Of a DNA stretch of 64,000 nucleotides, positions 1 through 10,695 are shown in pieces. A program made the position numbers and the translations under genes. Location of the stretch: assembly GCA_030386875.1 (NCBI GenBank), contig CM059557.1, positions 59,660,514 through 59,724,513 on the forward strand. The letters are read 5' to 3'. Numbering within the stretch: the stretch's first letter is position 1; every line of letters begins with the position of its first letter. The notes under the pieces were generated by a model. That model was not told where the DNA came from, did no database searches, and saw only the letters and a program-made list of their open reading frames with translations. The stretch is from Morinoia aosen (Eukaryota; Arthropoda; Malacostraca; Amphipoda; Talitridae).

Positions 1-779
1 AAAATGATAATTTCACCAACCCAATGCTAAGTTTTATGTCTCTATAGACTTCATATAGAGGTGTTCCTTAGAAAAACCTTGGCATGTAAGGCCTGGAGGT
101 ATTGCTGCTCTAGCAACCAAGTCTCAATTGCGGCGAGAGAAGCAACGGCTTTAGTTACAAACTCGTTCTTCTCCTGAATTTTCTAATGAGCAACCATTAT
201 TTATACTTTTCCACTTTCCTCATTGAAAATTTTACATTTACACGTATTAGTATTACTGAATACAAATGGACTAGAACTGAGTTTGAGGGGCAACTAAGGT
301 AGGGCACTACAGGCCCAATACTTATTTTCTGACATCAAGTGGATATTGGTAGAATATATTGTCCCAATAAAAATTCATTTTTAACCCAGTATCAGCTAAT
401 TACTGTGTCACTATTGACTTGATATTGAGGTGTTTCCTTGAGCAAATTACTCCGTATTATTGGCGTACAATATCAACCCAATATTTGGGCAATAGTAATT
501 TATATTTTAACAAATTTTATTAAATTGCGAGGTTTTTAATTATTATGAGATAGTTTCCACTTATATGAATATCGTACATATATATATACACTGTTAGTTC
601 AATATTAGAAATGAAACTATTTACTACATTGTCCCAATAACAAGTTGAAATCATAAATAAATATATATTTTTTCGATATTGTCTTGTTATTAGCCTGATA
701 TTGTAATCCAAGATTCCAATATCAGGTCAATAAAAAATTATCAACCCAATATTGGCCTAATAATTTCTTGCTACCTGGG
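1..779. repeat. AT-rich non-coding repeat, MITE-like
   Basis: No gene is visible. From about 280 to 779 the short words GATATTG and CAATATC recur in both orientations, often next to CCCAAT, as in the subterminal parts of some non-autonomous DNA transposons. The right edge (CCAATATTGG followed by TTTCTTGCTACCTGGG) abuts the copia integrase at about 779 and supplies that ORF's stop codon, so it marks where copia was cut off. No clear terminal inverted repeat or target duplication was found. Confidence 0.35.
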
Positions 780-1700
780 TTGTCTAGACTCCACTCCCTC
801 CATCCCAGCCTCTGACTGTTCATGCTCCGCCTCTTCCTCAGAGTCTTCTGGTTCTGGTTCTTGAGGAAGAAGAGTAGAAGTACCATCATTTACTTCTGAA
901 GGCTCCTTCTCAATTGGCATCTGCTGAGATTCATTGAACATAACGTCTCTACTTAAAAATATCCTTTTGCTGCTTATGTCATACAGACGATATCCTTTGG
1001 ATCCACCTCCATATCCTACAAGAACACACGGTTTAGATTTTGGATCAAGTTTTTCCCTCTCATCTTTGGGGACATGAGCGTACGCACTGCAGCCAAAAGT
1101 TCTGAGGTGCTGTACATTGGGCTTGTGTCCATTAAGGGCTTGATAAGGAGTCATATCATTCAATGCACTAGCACGGCTCCTATTTTTGACATACACGGCA
1201 GTTGATATAGCTTCACCCCAGAATAATTTTGGTAACTTTGAACCAGACAGCATAGCTCTGACAGAGTCAAGGAGAGTTCTATTCATTCTTTCTGCAACTC
1301 CATTTTGTTCAGGTGTCTTAGGCGCAGTTTTTTCATGGATAATTCCTTCCCTTTTTAGGAATTGTTCAAAGTCATTAGAGATGTATTCCCCACCGTTATC
1401 GGAGCGCAGAATTTTAATTTTGTGATCATAGTGATTTTCTACCAGAGATTTGAACTCCTGAAACACTTTAAAAACATCACTCTTGTGTTTGATAATGTAC
1501 ACCCAAGCATATCTGGAGTGGTCATCTATGAAGGTTACAAAATACCTTCCACTCCCAAGTGATATGGGATTAAGCTTGCCACACACATCACTGTGAATTA
1601 GTTCTAAGGGCCGGCGTTCCCTTTTGTGATTTGTTTTGGGGAACGGAAGCCTATGATTTTTACCATCACAACAGTTTTCACAAAAAAATGTCATCTCCAC
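771..1700 (-). pseudogene. copia integrase fragment
   Basis: This 309-residue frame is the integrase of a Ty1/copia retrotransposon. It starts just after the pre-integrase zinc-binding region and carries the catalytic triad: the aspartate of the HSDVCG segment, the aspartate in SDNGGEY, and the glutamate in NGVAERMNRT. It continues through the copia-typical FWGEA and LRTFGCSAY segments. Reverse transcriptase and RNase H should follow at lower coordinates, but an acidic linker ends abruptly at the AT-rich repeat near 779. The upstream GAG-pre-integrase part lies in another frame. The element is therefore non-autonomous and broken. Assignment to copia is firm; the lineage is not determined. Confidence 0.9.
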
Positions 1701-2199
1701 TCACAGAACAACTAAAACCTTTAACAAGATTCTTAGTGGCTAATTTCTTAATATTATTAAATCCTAGATGACACAATCGTTTATGCCACAGAATTTCATC
1801 AGAGGAAACGTTCATGCATTTAGCAGCTGAATTAAGGGTGCAATTAAATTTATACAATTTTCCTACTTTACTGCCTAAGGCAATTAGTTTGTGGTCTTTA
1901 TTTACAATCTTACATGAGCTTTCGTCAAAGTAAACTAAGTTTCCACTTTCTGTAATCTAAGGCACAGATAGTAAATTGTAGGCTAAGCCAGGTACAAACA
2001 AGACATTCTTAACAACACAGGTATCTACTAGACCTTTAGGCAACAACACCATAACTTCAACATCGCCTACACCAACACCTTGCAAGTTTCTACCATCACC
2101 AACTTCAATGTTAATTGGACTAGATAGCTCATTCATACAGGAAAAATCATTCCTATTATACACATGTGTGCTGTTGCTCCGGAATCTATTACCCAACAA
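1701..2199 (-). pseudogene. copia protease and GAG-pre-integrase region, frameshifted
   Basis: The frame from 2199 to 1957 continues the copia protease region that starts in the gag frame. It contains the conserved stretch ending VPGLAYNLLSV, then a stop at 1957. Below the stop the frame still reads as a GAG-pre-integrase domain (LWHKRLCHLGF) down to about 1700, where a further frameshift leads into the integrase. At least two frame changes and one stop separate this part from its neighbours. Confidence 0.8.
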
Positions 2200-3002
2200 T
2201 CATTAATAATTATTACAGACAATGCACTGATATAATTGGTTTTACCAGCTCTAAAATTTTTCTGGTTTTCTGCGTGGTTCCCATCTTCTTTCTTCAATTT
2301 TTCTTGATAGATCCAGCACTTGGCGCGTGGGTGTCCCATTTTTCCGCATTCGAAGCATCTTGAGTTTTTCAATTTGGAGGTCACAAGGGATTTTTCACTG
2401 AAGTCTGAAGCACTTTGGTTTTTCAGTTTTGCTGATTCATTCAGAAGGCGCTCTGTCTCAATATCCCATGACGGTAGTTTTTCGTGAGCTTCCAGTGCAG
2501 TCACCAGCGTGGAGAAGTGGTCGGGAAGTGACGACAACAAGATTATTACACGACTTTCTTCATCAACAGCGTCATCTATCACACTCAAGGACTCAAATAT
2601 TTCGACAAATGCTTTGAGATGAGTTTGTAAGTCTTGGTCTTCTTTTAGTTTCATGTTGTAGAGTCTTTTACGTAGTCTGAACTTGTTAGACCAAGTTTTC
2701 TTTTGGAATGTATCTTCAATTTTGTGCCACAGTTGCACAGGGTCAGTAGGATCACCCAATGAATACAGGTGACTCGTTTCGACACCAAGCACAATTGTTG
2801 CAATTGCACTGTCACGTCTTTCTTCAAATTTCCTTCGAGCAGTCTCGTCCGTAGTCAGTGGCATGGTTTCCGTTATTCGAACCAAGTTCCACAACTTTTC
2901 TTTCATTAAGATCATCTTCATTTGCAGCTTCCACGTAGGATAGTTTTTATCATTAAGAACCGTGAGGCAGTTCTTAGCACTTTCACTTACGGAGCCTGCC
3001 AT
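2133..3002 (-). pseudogene. copia gag polyprotein with start of protease
   Basis: The frame begins with ATG (MAGSVSESAKN) and gives about 289 residues. The first 190 match the UBN2-type capsid of copia gag (segments NYPTWKLQMKM, LWHKIEDTF and SLPDHFSTLV). A CCHC zinc knuckle, CFECGKMGHPRAKC, lies near residue 217, and the aspartic protease active site WVIDSGATAHM near residue 268. A frameshift just after the active site moves the rest of protease to another frame. The ATG is about 135 bp downstream of the primer site, normal spacing for copia. The gag part itself looks intact. Confidence 0.9.
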
Positions 3003-3136
3003 GTTTCTTTCTCTTTCACTGTTTCTGTCTCACACAGTACTAACAGATCACCAACGTCTGTTCTCGCTGTCCCGGGCTGTTTTTCGCTTCGGGACTTAGG
3101 ATAACATCACTTGAAATTGTTTCTTCGGAAGGTTGT

Positions 3137-3150
3137 CTGGGCCCATAACC
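3137..3150 (-). promoter_or_regulatory. copia primer-binding site (internal initiator tRNA-Met)
   Basis: The minus strand reads GGTTATGGGCCCAG immediately downstream of the LTR. This matches the known copia primer site, which pairs with the anticodon region of initiator tRNA-Met instead of its 3' end. The site fixes the LTR/internal junction at about 3151 and confirms the element's orientation. Confidence 0.85.
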
Positions 3151-3402
3151 TATTAAGATTTGGGTAAGTAAAGCGAGACACTTGGAGTTTATATATTGTC
3201 AGTAACACACAACAGGACACAGTAAGTTTACATCACGAACGATAGCGGTGGAGTGGGCTCCAGCCAAGCCTGAGAACCATGAGCTCAGTTCCATGAGAAC
3301 CATGAGCTCAGTTCTCAACGTAGAGTACTGTTTAAACACATTCTAACACAAGAGCACTGTAACATTATCAGTATTATACACATATACATTCAAGGTGCTA
3401 CA
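3151..3402 (-). repeat. 5' LTR of the copia element
   Basis: This is the stretch upstream of the primer site on the minus strand. It probably starts TGTAGCACC at 3402 and ends next to the primer site. It contains a TATA-like word (ATATATAAA, about 3191-3199) oriented toward gag and a nearly perfect tandem duplication of about 23 bp (GAGAACCATGAGCTCAGTT, about 3270-3320). The second LTR is absent from the window, so the outer boundary is a best guess and no target duplication can be checked. Confidence 0.65.
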
Positions 3403-3829
3403 ATGAAGGTTTCAACACTAGGTCCGCCGTACCTGCCACGGCGCTCAAGGGCATTAGGAAAGGTAAACTGTAGAGCTGTGAAAGTTTCAGTTCGGATTCC
3501 CAACCGGGACAATTAAAGAGTATCTGTGAGGAACACATCACTGGACACAACAGAGCCAGAAGTATCCGCCGAAATAGATGCGCCCGAATCACCAGATTCC
3601 GACTGCGTTCTTTGAACGGTATACCGGGGAATCTAGAATTGGTCGCCTTCCCACGCCTTTGGGAACTTCAAAGCAAAATTAGACAAGTGCGAATTCGTTG
3701 GCTCGACAGGTGTTGACCTAAGGCGAAATCGCAGTCTGGGATTGTGATATTATGCCATAGAAAAAAATCAGTTCCTTCTTTCCCAAAACACATATGCCGA
3801 TTTCAACAGCAAGTGTGCGACGTAAGTCG
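3403..3829. other. unassigned sequence between copia and gypsy remnants
   Basis: Moderate GC content, with no frame showing a recognisable domain. On the minus strand it lies downstream of the gypsy reverse transcriptase fragment and may be its decayed continuation, but no motif supports this. Confidence 0.3.
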
Positions 3830-4323
3830 TTTGCACAGCCTCCCTAGGCAACGTGCGTGCTCCTCAGGCGTCCCCGGGGCTACAAGCACATCGACCAGGC
3901 ACCAATACAAAAAATGGAAGATCGGGAAAGACTTCAGTGATGCTGAAAGGTTTGCGGAGCATTTCGTAACCCGTATGGGAAACGGAGGAACTTATAAAGG
4001 ACAACCGGTGCACAGACGGCAGTCCTTTGAAATGAGCGCAGAGTTCAAATTTATGATTGGGGAACATATTTGAAATAAGTAAATTGCTCAGATTGACAAG
4101 GGCTGGCCCAGGGGCCTTTCGAGGTGCGAATCGTCCCTGCATCTAACATTATTATTATTTTTTTAAACTCGGCTTTTACCTCCTGCAATCGGTCAGGGGG
4201 AAGACGCCTAACTTTAGGTGAAAGTTTAAGGAATGCAGGCGCATTCGCACTAACGGATGTGTTATTGGCGGGAGCCATCTTATGTATTTCGCAGGTTAAA
4301 ATTGGTGTTTCGTACATGGACAT
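3830..4323 (-). pseudogene. gypsy reverse transcriptase fragment, catalytic box lost
   Basis: Minus-strand frames match Ty3/gypsy reverse transcriptase in pieces. The entry segment reads RRLPPDRLQEVKAEF then SKGPWASP near 4150-4230. After a deletion come FPYGLRNAPQTFQ near 3970-4010 and a degraded catalytic region reading CLVDVLVAPGTPEEHAR near 3860-3900, where the usual Y-x-D-D has lost its tyrosine and first aspartate. Several frameshifts join the pieces. It is the 5' half of a reverse transcriptase; the 3' half of a similar element lies at 6585-7460 on the same strand but in the wrong order, so the two are rearranged or come from different copies. Confidence 0.7.
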
Positions 4324-4335
4324 TTTTGCTTTAGT

Positions 4336-4537
4336 GCTTCAGTAGCAATAGTGCTGCAGTAGCAATGGAAATTGCGAAGGTTATTAGTAAGGAGCTTCAT
4401 TAGCAATGGAAGTAATCCTAGAAGATCTCCAATGGTTTGCTTCAGTAACAATGGAATGCATGAAAAGTTTTGTAAAAGGTGGCTTCAGTAGCAATGGAAA
4501 CACATGAAAAATTTGTTAGGATAGGCTGCAGTAGCAA
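4336..4537 (+). repeat. irregular array of a 17-bp word
   Basis: The word GCTTCAGTAGCAATGGA and close variants occur six times in about 200 bp, at uneven spacings of roughly 16 to 70 bp, all in one orientation. The array directly adjoins the gypsy fragment on its upstream side. Confidence 0.7.
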
Positions 4538-6584
4538 TGACTTATTATTAAGGAAGAGTTTAGAGAGGAAATACTATGTTTGACTACTGAGAACTGAACT
4601 AGAGAAAAGAAAAGAATGGAAGGAACACTACCTCCTCCAAGGTTCAACATGCAACAGCTGCAAACAGCCTCGAAATGCGCTCAAATACCTCCAAATGATG
4701 GCTGTGGCAATTTAATTGTTTGTTTATTTATCTAACTCTGGGGTTTACCAGTTTAAAGTTCTTGTTTTTGCTGGTTAAAGGTTGAGAATTTGGTTGATTT
4801 TATATCGAACAAAGTTTGGCGTTCCGTGATAAGGCAGGGTCACCAGACGCCTGGGAAGGCATCAATATTGGATGGGATGAATTGATGTGGCCGCTTGCTC
4901 AGAAGGAGTGGGTCCGGACGCAGTATTTCAATCGTCTAATAATCAAACAGGCAATAATAAAAACCACAATACAACGATCACTTGGGGAAAATGAGAGAAT
5001 AGACTGTCTCGCCTTTTTACTAAGTGGAGGTTGAAGGCTGACGTGTGGGGGCTTGATTATTGGTTCGTGAGACGTTCTTGGGAAGAGTCCGAGGCGGTTG
5101 AAGAACTTCAAACAATGCGTCCAGCTCAGGCTTGTGGAAGCGTGTACTGGAATGTGAAGTTCAGGATGGTGTAAAGTGTTGGAGGTACCGACGCTAAGTG
5201 GGAAAGCTGAACGGTTGGGTAAATTCAGTAAGAATGGGGGGCTCTCGACCCAATAGTCTCAACTGGAGATTTCTAGAGGCTTAGCTGCAGGGATGCAGGC
5301 CTTCCAGTTTAGTAAGTTTGGAGAGGAGGAGGCGGAGGAGGCAATCTCCTTCTAATCTTAATGCAGGGTGGCTGCAATTAAGAGGTTAGGGTTTGGCTCC
5401 ATAACGTGTTTGTGAGTGCATGGAATGTGTGGTCCAGTAGATCCTGTGAGGGAACATCGAGCTGGATTAATTTCCACGATAACGAGCCTATTCATACACA
5501 TGTGCAAGACTGCTGCATTCTGCTGCTTACAAGAAGAACAATGGCAGAAGTCTAGTGCTAAGGTCAGTCCGCAGCTCTAGCGCCCGAGTTGCAGCCTGAA
5601 TCATCTTAACACCCAGAACAGGTGTTCAAGACCAACTGGTCATTAGCTCTATCTTGATATCACAAGCAGTAACACAACTGAGTATGTAATCTAAATGAAC
5701 TAACAGCTAGAAGTAAAATAGCTACAGCACTGAGGTAATTCAATAATGTACCAAAAGTAAATATGAGAAATGGTGAAGCCTCTATTCTCTATAATTCAGA
5801 TGAGCAAGAATTGCTTCTGGGCACAGCAAAATTATATATAAAAAGGAGTCGCATATAAAAAGACACAACAGTAATACCAAACTAAAGATGGAAACAAAGT
5901 TACAGTGATTTAGCAAAGGCTAGCAAACGCTCAATTAAATTCAGGGAAACAATATTGAACTTACTCATAAATGATCTTTGTGGACAGCAAAGTGTCTTAA
6001 AACCTTATGCTCAGCACTGATAAAATATCTAAGGAGCTAATGCCAACATCGTAATGATATTGAGAGCATAATAAAGATTCATCGGAGACTAGCAAATACA
6101 AAAGGGAAAACAATGACAAAGATGGTGCAGTGAGCTTGAAGCTTGTGCCTAACTAACACCGGCACAGAGAAAACATATAGTGAATGTTCCTAAGTTAATC
6201 ACAAAAATGAGCTCTCACTACACAGACAAGTTAATATAATGTAGTCTAGACACAATAAAACACTTAACATTAAACACTTGTTACTTACATATGCCCCCTC
6301 TGGGGCCCAAGCACTACACTCAGGAGAATCTCTTACGTGAATGACGACTCTGCCTGGAAAGCTGGCTTTATATACGCTGTGTACCGGAAGAACGTTTCCG
6401 GAACGAATGAACTTGTGGTATGGTTCTACGTGAAAACGCCGTTCTTTCTTGTCGAAGTATTTCTTTGGTCAAATATTAATAGATTTAGGGGTAATGTTGA
6501 ATGACAATAGTAATCTAAAATTTTAAGAATGATTGCGTTAACTTTATTTAATTTTTAGAAGATGGTTTTAATAATTTATGAAAT
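4538..6584. other. unassigned, probably decayed LTR-element sequence
   Basis: No frame above about 70 codons and no recognisable domain. 4800-5500 is mixed in composition; 5640-6290 is AT-rich. On the minus strand a TATA-like word (GTATATAAAG, near 6370) is followed about 90 bp later by CATATGTAAGTAAC (near 6290), which resembles a splice donor, so this may be an old LTR promoter and leader. Nothing firm can be assigned. Confidence 0.3.
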
Positions 6585-7460
6585 TTAGAATGAAGTGCGG
6601 CGGAGGGCGTTCACTACAGTTGCTTGAATGCCTGGATGACTGGTTCCATAAAAATGCGTGAATATTGTGTTTCGGGATTTTTTTGGAATGTACGGCCTCT
6701 TATGGCCGGTGGACACGTCGCACCAAAGAGCATTTTGATTATGTGGGTATCGATAGGTCGTATCTTCACGGCACTCTTCGATGCTGGATGGTGGCAACTA
6801 ACTCTCAGTCGAACGTGCTAAAGTGGCGTTGCGTGTCATTCAACATTTTGAAAAGAATGCCTGTGATAGTTGCTCTCCTTCGATTTCCTGTCGTAAAACA
6901 GCGGCCCCACCGCGTTGGCCAAAGCGTCTGTAACTAGGATTGTTTTACCTTCTGGGGCTGGGTGCGCTTACATGATGAGATGGGATATCTAATTTTTCAA
7001 TATTCCGAAAGCTGTGTTTTATTCAGGGGTCCAATTAATGTTTTTTTTTGTGATCTGTAAATCACTTTTTTTTTAACTCAGTGAGGGTTTGCATTTTTTC
7101 TGCCGCAGCTGGAAGGAATCGATGATAGTAATCGACCATCCTCAAAAACTGCCGTAATTTTTTATCTTCGACGGTCGTGCGAAGTTGTAGATGGCTTCGA
7201 TTTTCTGTGGAAGCGCTGAAATCTACTGAGTTGATACTCTCTAAAATTCGAATGAGCACCCATATAGACTCTTCCTATTGTGCGCAGCCACCTTAACAAG
7301 TGGACTCAACTCTCCGAATTAACGGGCCCTTCGGCACACAAATTTACCGGGAACCCATCTGGGGCCGGTAACGCTGAAATTTAAAGATAATTAAGGACAA
7401 GCGGAGCGTCATTAGCGGGAGTCTCACCTGAAGATCTTCGAAAACAAGGTTCAGGCGAAC
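6585..7460 (-). pseudogene. gypsy pol remnant: RT thumb, RNase H, integrase N-terminus
   Basis: Reading the minus strand downward, a decayed segment resembling RLVFERLQ lies near 7430. Then comes the RT thumb (KKLRQFLRMVDYYHRFLPAAA, two overlapping pieces, 7070-7180). Next is an RNase H-like piece near 6840-6960 (LANAVGPLFYD in one frame), and finally an integrase zinc-binding N-terminus (WCDVSTGHKRPY, then GTSHPGIQATV) at 6600-6730. This is the normal gypsy order RT, RNase H, integrase. Each part sits in a different frame and no catalytic core of integrase follows, so the copy is dead. Confidence 0.65.
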
Positions 7461-8404
7461 ACTCTTCACTGTAGCCGGCTGTCAAGGACCCAAGAAGTCC
7501 CAGGTAGCGAGGGCAGAATGCCGAGTCCCGCGCAGCACACGAGAAGAAGGTGCGCTCGCGTTCACGGCTGATTTCAATCTGAGGTGGCAGCCTTCTGGCG
7601 CCACGCTCCTTGGCTTGCTCGAATCCGTCGCGATGGCTCAGGACTCGAACAAGAAGATCAGACGAACGTTTCAGTATTTAAATTTACATTTTGTCGCCGT
7701 AGACGTAAGGAACCCCCGACATTGCTCCGCTTAGTCGTAAAATTATCAGCGTTATTAATTTTAGGCTGATTAGAAGAAGCACAGCCTTTGGCCTTTATTG
7801 CGGAGGGCCTTTTTGTGCCTTATAAAGTCCGCAAAGGACCTCAGCGTTCGAGCAATGACTGGAATCTCGACACTATTTTGTCAACTCTTCTCTGTTCTCT
7901 TCATATGCGTAGCTGGATAAATCTATTTCCAACTTATTTTTCTTCTAAAATTTATGATTCATTTTAATGGCCTAGACCGACAACAAAAAAGTCGTGACTT
8001 AAACACATGCGCTCACCCTTGCTCTAAAGCTTAGGCCAAGGTACTTGCCCGCTTTAGTGAAACAAAGCTCCCTCACATAGCCTTTTTTGCAGTGACATTC
8101 TCAGTTTCTTTAAAAAGACTATAGGTATATACTTGTATACATAGTTTTACACATTCACATTATTCGTCATACAAGTTTATGCAGATGGCAGCAGTTTTGA
8201 ATAGAATAAAATGGAGCTATATAGTTTCTCCTCATAAACACCTTCAAATCTTTTGTGTGATAGAGATCAAAAAGTAAAAATTTGTGAAGAGATATGTAAA
8301 TTCCCAACAAATACATCTAAGGGTCATACATTTTGTTGTCTAATAACCAAGGCTTTTAACCCTCAATTACTTGAGTTGGTGCAAAAGGTTTCAAAGGTTA
8401 AACA
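7461..8404. other. no gene seen
   Basis: 7500-7760 is GC-richer with a short open frame of 61 codons but no known domain. 7760-8404 is AT-rich and featureless by eye. Confidence 0.4.
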
Positions 8405-8703
8405 TTAACATCGGCATCTTTGGGATGCTTTATTTCCAATCAAGCCTGATACATATGATCTTAGCATTGGTTTTTCAAATGTCTTATAACTAACACTATA
8501 TATAGGACACCATGACGGTTCCCCCGTAAAGCCGGTACCCATTTCCGACACCTGGGTTGAGTGAGGTATTGTGCTTGAGCTTTCCCTTATACCCAACGGG
8601 GAAAATCTGCGCGCCAGCGCCGGGATACGAACCCACGACTCCAACATACGAGCCCGATCCCTTAACCACTGTACCACGGAGAGTGATCCACGGAGAGTGA
8701 TCA
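8405..8703 (-). mobile_element. tRNA-derived SINE, variant head
   Basis: On the minus strand the head carries a polymerase III A-box-like word (TGGTACAGTGGTTAAGGG) and a B-box-like word (GGTTCGTATCC). The body (GGGTATAAGGGAAAGC, then CCAGGTGTCGGAAATGGGTA) and the tail (GATTGGAAATAAAGCATCC) are shared with the SINEs at 8829-10023 and 10204-10510. Its head differs from theirs, so either the family has two tRNA-like heads or a head was exchanged. The 12-bp word GGAGAGTGATCC occurs twice in tandem at the 5' edge (8678-8703). Confidence 0.8.
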
Positions 8704-8828
8704 AAATAAGTGATCTATAGTTATGCTATGTTTCATTTTACATGTTAGAGTAAGAATTAATAGTAAAATGTTTTAGGCTTTAAGGATTATTAAGCTCATT
8801 TTCTTTGTGAGGCGCCACATATATATGT

Positions 8829-10023
8829 GCTCGCGATAGCCATGTGCTAGAGGTTCTGCCGCCGTGCGGCAGAGACCCGGGTTCAAAACTCGGCGCTGGC
8901 GGTGGCAATTTTCTCTGTTGGGTATAGGAGAATAATTCCACGCACAATACTCCACTCTAACCAGGTGTCTGAAATGGGTACCTGTAGCATTTGCTACAAA
9001 AGTGTAAAATTATAAAATTCCTCATTCGCACTTAAATAGCATAATTATTGACATTAAAAATCCTACTCTAAATTATTATTATTAATTTTCTACTTATAAT
9101 TAGTAATCCTTGAAGTTTTTGTGTAAATGCATGAGAGATGAAATAACGATCGACATTTTCGAGTTTTAAGCCTCTAGAACTGGCAATACCGAGCGCGGTA
9201 CGCTTGGTTTTTAGGCGTCACTCTCTCCCGTGCCTTCTTAGCCTTTGCGTTTACACCGTTCTTATTCCTCGACGGCACCCAAACGCCACAACACCATTCC
9301 TTGGGCCTTTACCCTGGACATTCACTTGAGCTTTACAAGTTAAACTTACGTGGAAAATTGTCTCTCACTACACCGTAGAGTACACCGCCACACCACGTAA
9401 ATTGCCTAATTGTGACGTGAGACGTTTCTGACCTTTTGTCATCTCTCAACTGCAACCACTTGTCGGAGTTTTGTAGAGCCTAGTATATTGCTACAAATGG
9501 CAAATTAATCTACCCGCTCAAACGACAACTTGCTTCTTCACATCGGAGACTTATTCTAAAGTCTAAATCTCTTAAACAGTGACTCATCATCACGTCACGA
9601 GTAAATTGATATTCTGTCAGTCACTAAGATTAAACAGACCTTGAATCTCCACAAACACACTCACTTACCCCTGACCAACGTCATCGCTCGCCGGACCTCG
9701 CCTGCAAGAAGAAGTCCCATCTAAGAGAAGGTCTTCAGCAGCCAAACACACCATCGCTCATCACGGCTTCCTTCAATAAAGAAACCTCCCAGCTGAGTCT
9801 AATCCCAATCATGTGTCGTCATTGACCTCTCTTGCAACTTCGAAAACCTTATCGATTTACGATTAGCGTTTGGCCATACCCACCAAACGTTAACATACCG
9901 GTCTTGACCGGGGAGAGCGTCATGGCGTCCTGGCGTTAGTTATAAGGCATTTGAAAATCCAATGTACAAGGATTGGAAATAATGCATCCGTAGATGCCTT
10001 CATTAATATTATTATTATTATTA
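8829..10023 (+). mobile_element. tRNA-derived SINE split by a solo LTR
   Basis: The 5' half (8829-8982) has the head GCTCGCGATAGCCATGTGC, a B-box-like GGTTCAAAACT and the family body. It stops at GGGTACC. The 3' half resumes at 9896 with TACCGGTCTTGACC and ends in GATGCCTTCATTA plus an ATT-repeat tail near 10023. The two halves join cleanly when compared with the intact copy at 10204-10510, apart from about 19 bp missing from the 3' half. The intervening 8983-9895 is a separate insertion. Confidence 0.85.
8983..9895. mobile_element. solo LTR (913 bp) with TACC target duplication
   Basis: The insert begins TGTAGCATTT and ends ACGTTAACA, so it has TG...CA ends, and it is flanked on both sides by TACC (8979-8982 and 9896-9899). 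The disrupted host is a SINE whose uninterrupted sequence is known from another copy in this window, so the boundaries are exact. It has no coding frame and contains an AATAAA signal near 9775. A 4-bp duplication fits LTR retrotransposons of the gypsy or BEL groups. It is best read as what is left after recombination between the two LTRs of a full element. Confidence 0.85.
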
Positions 10024-10203
10024 CATTTTAAATTTCTACATATCTGTTTGTATGTTATCGCATAAGTTAAAAATACGGATGAAAACTTCTGTGAACAATT
10101 TGAAATTTTATAGCGTGAGCAATCGCGGCAAGAAAGCCTAATAAGGATCATTCCACTGTTGAAGGTTATCGACCTATCACATTGTTACCCTGTGTTGGTA
10201 AGT

Positions 10204-10510
10204 TATAATAATAATAATAATAATAATGAAGGCATCTACGGATGCTTTATTTCCAATCAAGCCTGATACATATCACCTTGTACATTGGATTTTCAAATGC
10301 CTTATTACTAACGCCAGGACGCCATGACGCTTTCCCCCGGTCGAGACCGGTACCCATTTCAGACACCTGGGTAGAGTGGGGTATTGTGCTTGGAATTTTT
10401 CTCCTATACCCAACAGAGAAAATCGCCACTGCCAGCGCCGAGTTTCGAACCCGGGTCCCGGCCGCACGGCGGCGGAACCTATAGCACATGGCTATCGCGA
10501 GCTCATTTTC
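10204..10510 (-). mobile_element. full-length tRNA-derived SINE inside the LINE
   Basis: On the minus strand the element starts near 10510 with GAGCTCGCGATAGCC, has a B-box-like GGTTCGAAACT and the family body, and ends in GATGCCTTCATT plus a TAA/TTA repeat tail (10204-10226). It separates VGKL from MERLV in the LINE reverse transcriptase. The imperfect words GGTAAGTT and TGTAGTTG on the two sides may be the remains of a target duplication. This is the most complete of the three SINE copies and serves as reference for the split one. Confidence 0.85.
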
Positions 10511-10695
10511 TTTGTACCATACATGACACTGTAGTTGATGGAAAGGCTTGTCAAAAACCGACTGGAACATCTCTTGGAGTCCGGAAATGTCTTTAACTGT
10601 TTTCAAACAGGATTTCGGAAGGGGAGATCAACCAATGATGCTCATGCTCTTATGTACCAATCTATTTCTTATTCATCTAATCTCTATGTAATAGG

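Noticed and set aside
4336..4537. CRISPR-like array
   Set aside because: The repeats are short and variable, the spacings range widely, and the context is a eukaryotic genome.
8829..8895. Possible tRNA gene (A-box and B-box words)
   Set aside because: The sequence cannot be folded into a good cloverleaf and continues into a repeated body and tail shared by three copies, so it is a SINE head.
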